Source: Mangrovicoccus ximenensis (GTDB taxonomy: Bacteria > Pseudomonadota > Alphaproteobacteria > Rhodobacterales > Rhodobacteraceae). From it: a DNA stretch of 64,000 nucleotides. The notes under the pieces are model-generated. The model saw only the letters and a list, made by a program, of their open reading frames with translations. It did not search any database and was not told where the DNA came from. Location: the NCBI RefSeq assembly GCF_003056725.1, contig NZ_QBKZ01000013.1:59519-123518 (forward strand), written 5' to 3'. The position numbers and the translations under genes were made by a program. The stretch's first letter is position 1; the number at the start of each line of letters is the position of its first letter. Shown here piece by piece: positions 27,976-40,107 of the stretch.

Positions 27976-29234
27976 TCACGGCTCCGGAGCGCCTGCAGCG
28001 CCCGGCCCGCGATACCTGTTTGCGTCACGCCCGTAGCGGACGTGACGCACCCTCCCTCCGAATGCGGTGCCTGTGCGCGTTGCGGCCAGACGGCAGGAGC
28101 CGAGCCGACGCCCCAAGCGACGGGCGGGCCGCGCAGGAAAGCGGCAGTTCCCGGCCTGCGCCAACCGGATCGCATCGGAGCAAGGCCCACCGGCGCTCCG
28201 CCGGTGACAGGGTCTTGGCTGTGCGGGCGGACTTTGCTGGACACAGGGGATCGGGGGCGCCCTGTGACTCAAATGCAGCAGCCGGATGGCATGGGCAGTT
28301 CTCCGGAGACGACCGACAGGACCGCCGACCGGCAGTCCTGCAACCAGGCGCTGGGGCAGCCAAGCTCTCCGACGGTCCGGTTCGCGCGGCATTGTTGCCG
28401 AAGTCATCTCCGGGACGTGATGCCGGCCCCGCGTTGCCCGAACCCGAAGCCGTTCGGGGCGCGGGCCCCGACATCCCCGCCAATGCGCGATCGCCCGGCC
28501 GGAGCACACCGTCTGGGCGCGGCCAATCTCCGCCTTGCAGCCCTTTTTTCCGGCCGCCGTTCCGCGGCGGCCGCAGCAACGCCCCGCGCAGCCGGAAGGG
28601 ATCGGACGAGGCCGGCGCACAAGCGACCGCGACCCATGGTGCGCGGATACCCCGGAGCACGGGTCGGGCCATCAGCCGCATTCCGGCGGTCAGGCCGGAC
28701 GTGCAAGCCGGAACCATCGCGATCGGGCGAATCCGCATCGTGACCACGAACCGGAAGGCATCCGGACGGTGCGGCGTTCCTGCCCCCCTCGGGACCGCTG
28801 GTCCGGAGACCGTAGCCCCGCGTCGCACGGCCCGGCCATGGCGGCATCCCGAGAGCCGGGCCGGCCGGGACAACCGGAAACGGTGGGCCGCCAAAGCGCG
28901 GCCCGGCGGCTGGTCCGTCCAGCGGGTCAAGGGGGACCCGGCACCGTCAGCGGATCCTGCCCCGCAGGACACGGCCTTTGCCCGCCTCAGACCTGAGCCG
29001 TCCCGGTCCCGCCCGCCAGCGGACAGCACGGCGGCCTGACCCTGCTGCGATGTCCGGCCGCTCTGCGCGCCCGCAGACGCAATGACGGCGGATAAGTGTG
29101 ATCTTAGGCCAAATTTCCGCCGGATGGTGACCGGCGCATCAATGTCCGGTAACCTACGTCTCTCCCTGACTGTTGACGCAGGTCAGGGACAGGCCGACCA
29201 TCCGGAGCGAGACTGCCCGGCGGGGGAGCGCTAC
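27976..29234. other. Long stretch without a recognisable gene
   Basis: About 1.26 kb between ccdB and the ABC ATPase. Both strands carry long overlapping open frames, but their translations are Arg/Pro/Ala/Gly-rich without family resemblance or a good ribosome-binding site, as expected from high-GC DNA lacking stops. No insertion sequence, tRNA or tandem repeat was recognised. It may be decayed coding DNA. Confidence 0.45.
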
Positions 29235-29823
29235 ATGGCGGCAGCAGGCGACATCATCCGGACCGCGGGGCTGGGCAAGACCTACCGCAGCGGCGCGCTG
29301 GAAGTGCAGGCGCTGCGCAGCGTCGATTTCGCGGCCTCCCCCGGCGAGTTCACCGTGATCCTCGGCCCCTCCGGCTCGGGCAAGTCGACCTTCCTCAACA
29401 TCCTCGGCGGGCTCGACACCGCCACCTCCGGCCAGGTCTGGTTCCGCGGCCAGGAGCTGACCCGGCTCTCGGAGCGCGGCCTGACCCGCTACCGCCGCGA
29501 CTATGTCGGCTTCGTCTTCCAGTTCTACAACCTCGTCCCCAGCCTGACTGCGCTCGAGAACGTGGCGCTGGTCACCGAGATCGCCCGCGATCCGATGCGC
29601 CCCGAAGAGGCGCTGGATCTCGTCGGCCTCGCCGCGCGCCGCGACCACTTCCCCGCCCAGCTGTCGGGCGGCGAGCAGCAGCGCGTCGCCATTGCCCGCG
29701 CCATCGCCAAGCGCCCCGACCTGCTGTTCTGCGACGAGCCGACCGGCGCGCTCGACAGCGCCACCGGCATCCGCGTGCTCGAGGCGCTGACCGAGGTCAA
29801 CAGCGCGACCGGCGCGACCACGC
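29235..29823 (+). pseudogene. LolD/MacB-type ABC ATPase, 3'-truncated
   Basis: ATG 29235 follows GGGGGAG. The frame encodes 196 residues of an ATPase of the lipoprotein-release/macrolide-export group: Walker [10 protein letters not shown] (44-52), the [19 protein letters not shown]-loop region, signature [14 protein letters not shown] (143 onward) and Walker [14 protein letters not shown]. It breaks at NSATGATT, just before the strand and switch histidine (normally VIVTHN), and continues as Pro/Gly-rich nonsense. The permease that usually follows is absent. It would not hydrolyse ATP normally. Confidence 0.8.
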
Positions 29824-30013
29824 GGCGCGTGCCGGGGACCCCATGCCCGCCCGCGTTTCTCGGGCCCGGGCGCGGACGGGGCGGCACCGCCTCCGCATCG
29901 CATGGCCCCGCCGACCCGGCCGAAGGGCAAGAAAATGTGAATGTATTTCAGCAAGTTGCATAAAGTTGACCGCCCAATCGGCAGACGCCGTTCCTGCCGA
30001 AAGGGTCATTGAA

Positions 30014-31084
30014 ATGAGTGACTTCCACGAACGCGTTGCGCAGCTCTCCAGCCGCTCCAAGCTCGCCGGGCGGCAGGCCCTGAGGGAAGAGGCCACCAAG
30101 ACCCCGGTCATCCTTCCCTTCCTGCAGGCGCTCGGCTTCGACGTGTTCAACCTTGACGAGGTCATCCCGGAATTCATCGCGGATGTCGGCACCAAGAAGG
30201 GCGAGAAGGTCGATTTCGCCGTCAAGATCGACGGAAAGATCGCCATGCTCGTCGAATGCAAGCCGGTGAACGCAAAGCTGGGCGACATCCAATTCAACCA
30301 GCTCTTCCGATATTTCTCGGTGACCGAGGCAAGGCTGGCGATCCTGACGAACGGGCGCGAGGCCTGGTTCTTCTCCGACACGGACGAACCGAACAAGATG
30401 GACGCGCGGCCGTTCTTCAAGTTCGATTTCCAGAATTTCGACAAGCCGCAGGTCGAGGAACTGGCCCGGTTCCAGAAGCCGAATTTCGCCATCGACGCCA
30501 TCGTCGAGGCCGCGTCGAACCTGAAATACACCCGGGCGGCGGCAAACTACCTCAGGAAGCAGCTCGACGATCCCGATGACGATTTCATCAAGCTGGCCGG
30601 GCGCCAGATCCACGAGGGCTCGATCACCCGCAACGTCGCGGAACAGCTGAAGCCTGCCGTGCAGGCAGCGCTCGACGAGGTCATCCGCGACCGGATCCAG
30701 GACAAGCTCGGCGTGACCTTCAGCGGCGAGAAGAAGGCTGCCCCCGAACCCGAACCCGCCCCGCAGGAACCAGCCGCGGAGGACGATGACGGCATCGTCA
30801 CCACCGAAGACGAGATTTCCGGCCATCTGATCGTGCGGGCCATCGCCGCGCGCCTCGTGCCGGTCGAGCGCATCGCCATCCGCGACGCCCGCAGCTACTG
30901 CGCCATCCTGATGGACAACAACAACCGCAAGCCGATCTGCCGCCTCTATTTCAACTCGGCAACCACCCGCCATGTCGGCATCTTCGACCCGGAAAAGACC
31001 GAGGCGAAGCACAAGGTGGCAGGCCCCGAGGACCTCTACCGCTTCGCCGACCAGCTGGAGGACGTCATCCGGGCCTATGCCTGA
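30014..31084 (+). CDS. Stand-alone HsdR_N (type I restriction N-terminal nuclease domain) protein
   Basis: A 356-residue cytoplasmic protein, ATG at 30014, with an AAGGG site 12 nt upstream. The N-terminal half is a PD-(D/E)XK nuclease domain of the HsdR_N type: Asp67 in KVDFAVK, then MLVECKP with Glu81 and Lys83, and Gln93 in [10 protein letters not shown] as motif QxxxY. A central helical part and an acidic Glu/Pro linker (about 240-268) lead to a C-terminal domain ([14 protein letters not shown] to the end). No helicase, methylase or specificity subunit is nearby, so this is not a restriction system as such. Widespread homologues have no settled function; a role in nucleic-acid defence or repair is possible. 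Confidence 0.8.
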   Translation: MSDFHERVAQLSSRSKLAGRQALREEATKTPVILPFLQALGFDVFNLDEVIPEFIADVGTKKGEKVDFAVKIDGKIAMLVECKPVNAKLGDIQFNQLFRYFSVTEARLAILTNGREAWFFSDTDEPNKMDARPFFKFDFQNFDKPQVEELARFQKPNFAIDAIVEAASNLKYTRAAANYLRKQLDDPDDDFIKLAGRQIHEGSITRNVAEQLKPAVQAALDEVIRDRIQDKLGVTFSGEKKAAPEPEPAPQEPAAEDDDGIVTTEDEISGHLIVRAIAARLVPVERIAIRDARSYCAILMDNNNRKPICRLYFNSATTRHVGIFDPEKTEAKHKVAGPEDLYRFADQLEDVIRAYA

Positions 31085-31153
31085 GCAGGCTGCGGAGGCG
31101 CCCCGCCGGATGCGGCCGGCCGGGCGCCAGGGGACGCCCGCCGCCCGGCCCCC

Positions 31154-33112
<1,959 letters not shown>

Positions 33113-33248
33113 CGGTTGCCCCTAGGTCTTGTAGTTCGACGGTCAGGATAGGCTAATTGGGGGGGAGGGAAAAGGGGCCGCATTCCGCGGATGCAACCGA
33201 GTTCCGCAGATGCCGGTTTGGCAGGCGATTCCGTTGCGGAAAGGCCGG

Positions 33249-33345
33249 TCAGGCGGCAGGGCTGCGCAGCCGGATCACCGCCGCGGCGCCCAGCATGGCG
33301 CAGAGCGCGCCGGTCACGCCGGTCCAGCCGCCCTGCCCCCAGGCC
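33249..33345 (-). pseudogene. Probable MFS transporter C-terminal fragment
   Basis: The minus-strand frame reads AWGQGGWTGVTGALCAMLGAA and ends IRLRSPAA with a stop. This looks like the last loop and helix of a major-facilitator permease. Only about 30 residues remain; the rest is replaced by the transposase remnant on the other strand. The family call is by pattern only. Confidence 0.35.
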
Positions 33346-33353
33346 ATTTCAGG

Positions 33354-33515
33354 CGCGGATCGACACCGCGGCCCTGGCTGCAGGCCCTGATCGGGAGGCG
33401 CCCGGCAAATGTGGCCCCGGTGGCCGTCGCGCACAAGACGGCGCGGGCGCTCCGGGCCATGATCCGGCGCGAAGAGGCCTGCAGGCCTCCGGCGGCATTC
33501 ATGGCCGCCGCCTGA
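33354..33515 (+). pseudogene. IS110-family transposase remnant (C-terminus)
   Basis: About 50 codons ending at 33515 read RPWLQALIGRRPANVAPVAVAHKTARALRAMIRREEA. IS110 transposases end with a very similar block (RRPxxVVxVALANKxARxAWA). The catalytic DEDD and Ser domains are absent. No terminal repeats are expected for this family, so the element's ends cannot be marked. It is the only transposase trace I could recognise in the window and marks the start of a long decayed region. Confidence 0.55.
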
Positions 33516-36004
33516 CTGGGATCAGCGCCGCCCGCATGGCGGCGCTGGCTTGCGAGGGAAACATGCGATGATGGCAGACCCGGGCAAAAGCGGGTCCGCA
33601 AAGGTCCCTGGAACGATGCGGGCCTGCATGAGATCGTCCATCTGACTGGCCGCCGAACCGCGGAAACCGTCAAGGCCGGCGGCGGCAACGCCGCGCAAAC
33701 AGGCCGGATGCACGACGGCAAGCACCGGCATCCCCATTGTCACGGACATCCCTTGCAAGGACGAGATGGTCCATGCGCGCCGTTCTGCCCGAACAGGACG
33801 GTGCCGGTGAGGCGCATGATCGAGGCGCCATCCGGGAGCGAGGCCATGGCTGCCACCGGTCCGGGGGACTGCCCGAACGCCGGCGGCGTCCGCCCGGCGC
33901 TTCACCTCCCTGTTGAGGCGTCCGATCGGCTTGGCGCTGCGAAGCTTGGTGCGGTGCTGCCGTGGAGCTCGCGCCGCCGGGCCCGAACCGACGGCGCCGC
34001 GATGGCGCCGGTCCGGCACCGCCACGGCAGGATCAGCCCGGTCCGGATCGGTGCCTGGCAGACGGAAGCGCGTCCGCGGGTCCCGGCAAGCGCCGGTGCC
34101 GCATCGCCGCATTCCCGCCGGACATGGGGTCTCCGGGCCGGTGGGCCGCCGCGGCAATCCGCATGAGGTCACGCCGGTCCGCACTAGCGGATGGGCGGAC
34201 CGCACAGGCCGGGCGCTTCATGAAGACGCTGCAGGCGGCGGATGCCCGGCTGATGATACTTGGAGGATTGCCGGAACGGCATGGCGTGTTGCTCGGGCGA
34301 TTGCCGCTGCGGACAGCCGCCCGGACGATCCGGAGTGCAAGGCAGGGCGACCCTTGTGCGCAGCGGCCTGGTCCGAAAGAGGCCTCTTGCCGCGATCTTC
34401 GCGCAGCGTGACAGGACGGCCGGGCAGGGGCCCGGAGGGTGCGCAGGCCCCAGCCGCACCCGGCGGTTGTGGACATGGCGGCGGCGGGAGCCGTTTTTCG
34501 ATCCCGTCGCGGCGCCGGCATGTCCGGCGCGGTCGCGATGACGGCGCCTCGCCACGCCCCTGACGGGTGACGGCCGCGATCGGTCCGTGCGGCGTTGAAA
34601 CGGGATGGCTGGCATCGAATGCGCTCCGCCAGCGCGCGGGCGACTGAACCGCCGGGCACTTCCGGAGCGGAAATCGGCGGACAACATCCGATGACAGGCA
34701 CCGGTAACAGGGCAGCGGTTTTCGGTCACGCCGAAGAAGAGCCGCGGGCGTCCTTTGACGGCATCGGGGCGGAGCAATGTCGCGTGATCCTCCGGCGCCG
34801 GCGGATAGCGTCCGTCAAGCAGCGCCTTCGCTGCAGCTTCCGCCAGGAAACGAGGCGCCGGGCTTGCAGACGGATGGCCAGACTTGGTCCCTCGTTTCAA
34901 GGCTGGCCGTGCGAACGCATTGCACCGTTCGGGGCGGCCAGGGTGTCGACCTGCGTCCGGGGGCCTTTCCCTGCGGTGCCCCGATGCCGACCAGTCCTGC
35001 TTGAGCTGCAACACCTCCGGCTGCTCGCCCGCCGCGCCGCATTCTTGGGGATGTCTGCGCCCGCGCGCCGCCGCTGTGGAGTGCATCCCGTGCTGCGCAA
35101 AGAGCGTTCTTTGCCTGCGATCGGCATGCCCGCCGGGCAAACGGTCAAGCGTGCGGCCGCCGAGACGGGCGTCTTGCCCGTTGCCTCTGGATCGGCAGTT
35201 GTACCCGCTGATGTCCGGGACTGCGTCTTTTGTCCCTGCCGATGAGGGCAAGCCCGTGGAAGTTGCAGACCGGAGGTTCCTGGAACGGCGCGTCCCCAGC
35301 CGACACTTGCCGCCCGACCGCCTGTCGCAGGCCGGAACCGTTTTGGGCGCTGCTTCGGCAGGCGCTCGTCTCGCTTAATCTCTGCGGGGGGACGCATTCC
35401 GGCCCGTGCATCGGCGGGAAACCGTCCGCAGCGAAGCAGTGCTGGGTTGTCTGCAAGGCGGTGGGGGTGTCCCGCTTCCTTGATGTGCCCCTCGGCTGCC
35501 GTGTGCGGGGGCGTTTGCCCCAGGCGGGCCGGTTCTTGCGGCGATGAGGGAGCTAGGGCCGCGCCGATTTCTCCGGAAGTCCGTGTGCCGTCGATGCACA
35601 GCCCGGTTTTGGCTTTCCGGCCCCTGACGCTGTCGCCGCGTCCGGCCGCCAGCGCCCGGCCTTGGGCGCGGCTGCGCCGGTGCCGACCTGGCAATCCGGC
35701 CGAGACACCCGGAGCAGAAACGGCATCCCGGACGCCCGGATCGGCTGCAGCCTCCGTCCGAGCCGGATTTCGGCCATTGCAGAGGCTTCCTCGGGCGTGT
35801 GCTGTTCCATGGCCACTGCGTCTGGGGCCGGCCCCGAATTGCCCTCAACTCCGCCCTTGGCGGAGACGGGACATCTGGGGCAGCCCGTCCGCCGGCCGCG
35901 CTGCCGGTCCCGGGACGGGGGAACTGCGGGGAATGCGCCGGGACCATGCCCCGCCCGTGCTTCGGCCGCGCGATCGCCTGATGCCGCTCCGGGCTGCCGG
36001 TGGC
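33516..36004. other. 2.5-kb stretch without a supported gene
   Basis: After the IS110 remnant I find no frame with family resemblance on either strand. Open frames are overlapping and Arg/Pro/Cys-rich. One minus-strand patch near 34690-34870 (FLAEAAAKALLDGRYPPAPE, then a segment ending CHRMLSADFR) has a more protein-like composition and may be a gene fragment, but I cannot name it. Short inverted repeats such as the 6-bp stem at 33580-33599 occur. It is probably degraded mobile or accessory DNA. Confidence 0.4.
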
Positions 36005-37187
36005 GCTCGCCCTGGGCGGCCAGCGCCTGGGCCCGGGTCGAGGAAAAGACCAGCTTGCCCACCGCCGCGCCGGGGCTGGCGGCGATGCCCCCGGCCAGCA
36101 CGCGGCGCTCGGCCTCGGGATTGACCTGCCAATGCATCAGCTCGTTGAGCGAGCGCGGCGGCACGCGCAGGAGCGCCTCGTCGCGGGTGATGATCCGGTC
36201 CTGCGCCAGCCCGACGACGATTTCGACATTGGCGCGGGCGGTGCGGCGGACCCGGACGGCATCGATCACGCAGAGCGTGCTTTCCTGGATGACGAACTCG
36301 ATCTGCATCTCCTCGCGCAGCTTGGCGCGGGCCAATTCGCCGAGGCCGACCAGCTGGTCGAAGATTTCGGGGGCGAGTTCCTCCAGCGACGGACCGCGCG
36401 GGTCGCGTGTCAGGTAGATCGCGGCATGTTTCAGCGCCAGTGCATCGCGGCCCTGGCTCTGGCTCATGTAGCGGCCGGTGATCTGCGCCTTGCCGGTGGT
36501 GGAATTGATGAACTGCATCACCCCCGAGCCGCTCTCGTCCTTGCCGACGCCGAGCGCCATGCGCTGGACAACGAGGCCGAGCCCGGCATTCTCCGGTGCG
36601 CCGCGCGCCTTGCGCAGCAACCGCGCCGAGGTGCCTTCCCAGGCCCGCGCCATCGAGCGCAGCACGCCTGCGAGCTGTTCGGCCGGCTCCTCCGGGAAGG
36701 GCTCGTCGGTCTCCATCTCGTAGATCCGCAGCGCCTCGGCCACGTCGGAGCGCGCCGGGCGCTGCACCGGCGGGAAGAGATCGGCATCGAGATGGGCGAC
36801 CTGCACGGCATAGGTATGGATGAAGCGCAGGTAGATGGCATTGGCGGCATCCTCGCCGCGGCGCTGCACCATCACGGCATGGCGGCGCTCGTTCATGCCG
36901 ATATTGAGGATCGCGCCCGGCCCGCCCCAGTCGGCGCCCTCGGCGGAGGGGCGCACCGAGACCAGCGGCGTCTCGCCGAAGAAATCGAGGATCGCCTCGA
37001 CATCGGTCATCTTGCCCTGCGCGATATGGCGGACGGTCTCGAAGCTGAGCGCGACGGTCGTGAGCACCGGCATGTCGAGCCGGACCAGGCGCTGCAGGCA
37101 TTTCGCGCGGCCGCCATGCTGGTCCACCGTGATCGTCGCCGTCTTGGTGATCTCGGTGAAGGCCTTGAAGGTCAGGTGTTTCAGCAA
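36005..37187 (-). pseudogene. Pyruvate phosphate dikinase-like protein, 3'-truncated
   Basis: About 394 residues of a PEP/pyruvate-binding (PPDK-type) enzyme. The ATP-grasp part begins GGRAKCLQRLVRLDMPVLTTVALSF, and the nucleotide-binding segments include QFINSTTGKAQITGRYMSQSQG. The swivel domain begins at IAASPGAAVGKLVF and stops before the phospho-histidine motif (expected TSPEDIxGMH). Translation starts at TTG 37187, because GGAGGAGACC lies about 10 nt upstream and no ATG fits; this is an unusual start. The frame fails at about 36005. Without the catalytic His and the TIM barrel it cannot interconvert pyruvate and PEP. Confidence 0.75.
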
Positions 37188-37344
37188 GGGCCCGGTCTCC
37201 TCCGTCGCGTCCCGGCCCGGAGGCTACACCGCGGCCGGGCGGAGGCCAAGCGCTGCGAAGGTCCCGGGCACAACATGGCCGGACCCGGCCGCCGCCGTGC
37301 CGGAATCCCGGAGGGCGCGCGGTCCGCCCCCGGCAGCGCGCCGA

Positions 37345-37365
37345 TCGGAAAAGACATGCGGTCTT
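37345..37365. repeat. 21-bp exact dispersed repeat, copy 1
   Basis: TCGGAAAAGACATGCGGTCTT occurs here and again at 57580-57600. Read on the minus strand it contains AAGAC-CGCAT-GTCTT, a 5-bp stem-loop followed by TTCC. It lies just downstream of the lipase remnant on that strand. Confidence 0.7.
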
Positions 37366-37865
37366 ACCTTTCGGGCTCATGGCGAGCACATTCCCGACAT
37401 GCGCAAAGCCCAGACCTTTTGGCGGCAGGCCGCAGACCAAGTCATCGGCGCGCTGGATGTTCAGGACCCAATGCCTGCCCTTCGGCCGCTCCGCCTTCTT
37501 GAACGCGCGGATCCGCTGCGTCAGCGGCGAGGCGAAACCGATCGTCGGCCCCACAGGGACGCCCCCACGATCTGCGCCGACGCTGCCCCCAGCGAGTGGC
37601 CGATGATCAGCTTGGGCGGCTCCGGCATGCCGGACACGGACGCATGGACCGTCTGCGCATGCTTGAGGAAGCCCGCATGCCATGCATGTTTTCCGCTGTC
37701 TCCCGTCGCGGCCTGTCGGACGCCCCTGTCGTCGGCATCCATGTTGATGCCAAGCCAGTCATGGACCTCGTTCGATCCATCGATCAGACGCGAGCCGCCG
37801 GACGTCGCTGCCGCCTGGACCCCATTGCTGTCCGGCCGTGCGACGATCTGGCCGTCTGCCCTGCC
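37360..37865 (-). pseudogene. Class 3 lipase-like hydrolase, 5'-truncated and frameshifted
   Basis: On the minus strand one frame gives QIVARPDSNG..GSNEVHDWLGIN and WHAGFLKHAQTVHASV, leading to the serine-hydrolase motif KLIIGHSLGAASAQIVG. The continuation PTIGFASPLTQRIRAFKKAERP, a second-shell DDLVCGLPPKGLGFAHVGN and more lies in a different frame. The switch is at the GGGG run near 37547, where one missing G would restore LWGPTIGF. A stop codon precedes the first recognisable part near 37868, so the 5' end is gone. In intact form this would be a secreted or cytosolic lipase/esterase of the alpha/beta-hydrolase fold. Confidence 0.65.
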
Positions 37866-38017
37866 TCACGGACAGGCCGGCCAGAGCCCCTTGCCGCGGC
37901 CGGAGCCTGAAGCCCGCCCCGCCTTGCCACGTCCCGAAGTCCCTGCGCAATCACATGAGGCAAGGATTGCAGAAGGATGACCTTCTGCGGGACAAGGCTT
38001 CGCCTGCCCGTCCCGGC

Positions 38018-38227
38018 TCAGCCCGCCTGGCTCATCCCCATGCTGGCAAGCACCGCCTGGGCGCGGTCTTCCTCGACATAGAGCTTGTCGCAATAGGGGC
38101 ATTCGACATAGCCGCGGTCGGGGTCGAGCGTCAGCCAGACGCGGGGATGTCCCAATGCGCCCTCGCCGCCGTCGCAGGCCACGCGATGGGCCGAAGTGAT
38201 CTGGAACTCGGGCGGTCTGATGGCCAT
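38018..38227 (-). CDS. Small zinc-ribbon protein
   Basis: A 69-residue protein, ATG at 38227 preceded by AGGAGGAG. It carries the spaced metal ligands Cys18, His27, Cys43 and Cys46 (the last two in VECPYCDKLYV), the pattern of the alphaproteobacterial zinc-finger family related to the mitochondrial complex I subunit NDUFS6. Its exact role in bacteria is uncertain. It is divergent from the ABC ATPase gene, 107 nt away. Complete. Confidence 0.8.
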   Translation of the reverse strand: MAIRPPEFQITSAHRVACDGGEGALGHPRVWLTLDPDRGYVECPYCDKLYVEEDRAQAVLASMGMSQAG

Positions 38228-38318
38228 GGGGTGCACTCCTCCTGCTTGCCGGGGCGCGCCGATGCGCTTAGGTCGGGGTTACGGGAACGGTCCCTGCCGG
38301 GCAAGCGGTCCCTTCAGC

Positions 38319-38324
38319 TATACT
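38319..38324 (+). promoter_or_regulatory. -10 element close to the ABC ATPase start
   Basis: TATACT lies only 10 nt before the ATG at 38335. Transcription would start at about 38330-38332, giving an almost leaderless mRNA. No good -35 box is visible 17 nt upstream. Confidence 0.4.
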
Positions 38325-38334
38325 AGAGGCCAGG

Positions 38335-39273
38335 ATGTCACAGAACGCAATCGAGATCGAAGGACTGCGCAAGACCTACGCTGCGCAGAAGGGACAGCCG
38401 GCCAAGGAAGCCCTCAAAGGCGTCGATCTGAAAATCCCGCAAGGGTCCATCTTCGGCCTGCTCGGCCCCAACGGCGCCGGAAAATCGACGATGATCAACA
38501 TCCTCGCCGGGCTGGTCAACAAGACTGCCGGGACGGTGCGGATCTGGGGCTTCGACCAGGACGTGAACCCGCGCCAGTCGCGCGCCTCGATCGGGGTCAT
38601 GCCGCAGGAGCTGAACATGGACCCGTTCTTCTCGGCCCGCGGCGCGCTCGACGTGCAGGCCGGGCTCTACGGGGTGCCGCGCAGCCAGCGCCGGACCGAC
38701 GAGATCCTCGAGCTGATCGGCCTGACCGACAAGGCGGACGCCTATTCGCGCACGCTTTCCGGCGGCATGCGGCGGCGGCTGCTGCTGGGCAAGGCGCTGG
38801 TCCATGCCCCGCATGTGCTGGTGCTCGACGAGCCGACCGCGGGCGTCGACATCGAACTGCGCCAGATGCTGTGGCGCAACGTGCGGCGCCTCAACGAGCA
38901 GGGCATGACCATCATCCTGACCACGCATTACCTGGAAGAGGCCCAGGACATGTGCGGCGAGATCGCGATCATCAACCAGGGCGAGCTGATCGTGCAGGAC
39001 ACCACGCCGAACCTGCTGGGCCGCCTCGATGCCAAGACGCTGGTGATCGAGCCCGAAGAGGCGCCCGCGGCCCTGCCCGCCATCGACGGCGTCGAGGTCA
39101 CCACCCGCCCCGGCGGCGCCATCGCCTTCGACTACCGCCGCAGCCGCACCGCCCCGGGCGCGATCCTCGAAGCGGTGCGCAATGCGGGCATCCATATCCG
39201 CGACGTCCGCACCGAAGAGGCCGATCTGGAGGACGTGTTCCTCGCCCTCACCCGCAAGCCTGCCGCGGCCTGA
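38335..39273 (+). CDS. ABC-2 type transporter ATPase (YadG/CcmA-like)
   Basis: A 312-residue ATPase of the drug/polysaccharide ABC-2 exporter class. Walker A is GPNGAGKST, the Q-loop GVMPQELNMDPFF, signature LSGGMRRRLLLGKAL, Walker B VLVLDEPTAGVD and switch His in TTHYLEEA. The C-terminal extension (about 225-305) is typical of YadG. The partner permease normally follows but is not here; the next genes encode VPLPA-anchored proteins. The protein itself appears complete. Confidence 0.88.
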   Translation: MSQNAIEIEGLRKTYAAQKGQPAKEALKGVDLKIPQGSIFGLLGPNGAGKSTMINILAGLVNKTAGTVRIWGFDQDVNPRQSRASIGVMPQELNMDPFFSARGALDVQAGLYGVPRSQRRTDEILELIGLTDKADAYSRTLSGGMRRRLLLGKALVHAPHVLVLDEPTAGVDIELRQMLWRNVRRLNEQGMTIILTTHYLEEAQDMCGEIAIINQGELIVQDTTPNLLGRLDAKTLVIEPEEAPAALPAIDGVEVTTRPGGAIAFDYRRSRTAPGAILEAVRNAGIHIRDVRTEEADLEDVFLALTRKPAAA

Positions 39274-39430
39274 GCCCCGGCCTTGCGCAACACCGTGCCG
39301 CACCGGAAGGGCTTTGGCTTTCGGCGGTACTGTTCCACGATCGTGGCATTGGCGCTTCCTTGCCTCCGGAAGCCGGTTTCCGGAAAGGAGCTCTGCGTGC
39401 CACGATTCCCGGAGATGTTTTCCCGCTCGC

Positions 39431-39985
39431 ATGGCCGCGACATGCGGCATGGCCGAAGCCGATACGCTGGATTTCAAGTCCTCCTTCCGGGACAGTGCCT
39501 CGCCCGCCACAGTGGATCCGCGGCAGGAGCTGATCCATGTCGAGGGGGTCGTCCACGGGCGCCAGGACAATGCCGCCGGCCCCGCCGTCGGCGTGGAAAT
39601 CACCTACAGCTCGGGCAGCCATGGCGTCGGCACCTATGACTTCGGCAGCTCCGGCGACCCCAGGTTCAACATCTGGACAGTCGCTGACGGCGCCGTGACG
39701 CGCGCCAATGCCGTGTCCTGGGGCCAGGACAACACATCGCCGGACGTGACATGCTGCACCTTGGGGGGCGCGACCTTCAACCTCAGCACGTCCCTGATCG
39801 CCGGCGCACTGACCGGCTCCCCGCGGAGCGTCGTTTTCAGCATGCGCTGCCAGGCAACCTTCACGCCGCTTGCGGAAGTGCCGCTGCCAAGGGCTGTCCT
39901 GGCGCTGGCAGCGGCACTCCGCATGCTGGGCGCCCCGTGCAGCCGGCGCGCGTTCCGCAGCCGCGTGGGCCTTGCCGGACCCTGA
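39431..39985 (+). pseudogene. VPLPA-anchored protein paralogue lacking a signal peptide
   Basis: About 184 residues from ATG 39431. From ADTLDFKSSF onward it resembles a mature secreted protein and is related to the product of 40108-40650: both share a HVEGVVHG/QVEGTIYG segment, a SGxHGVGTY/SGGYGLGTY segment, an IWTV/LWIV strand and a Cys-Cys pair (VTCCTL here). The C-terminus keeps the VPLP sorting motif, a hydrophobic stretch and RR. It lacks an N-terminal signal peptide: the in-frame start gives only MAATCGMAEAD, so it could not reach the envelope. It is most simply a 5'-truncated member of a tandem pair. Confidence 0.55.
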
Positions 39986-40107
39986 TCTGCCCCAGAGGCC
40001 CCCGGAGCTAAATTGAACCGAAATTGAACTTGCCTGGCGCGCCATGGCAGGGGAGAGTTCCGGCACCCTCCGCAGGAGGCAAAGACCTCTATCCAAAGGA
40101 CATTTCG

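Noticed and set aside
30014-31084. A complete type I restriction-modification system
   Set aside because: Only the HsdR_N-like domain is present. No helicase motifs in the protein and no hsdM or hsdS gene in the neighbourhood.
34690-34870. A gene fragment on the minus strand (FLAEAAAKALLDGRYPPAPE...)
   Set aside because: Protein-like in composition but too short and unmatched to any family I know; kept only as a remark in the region entry.
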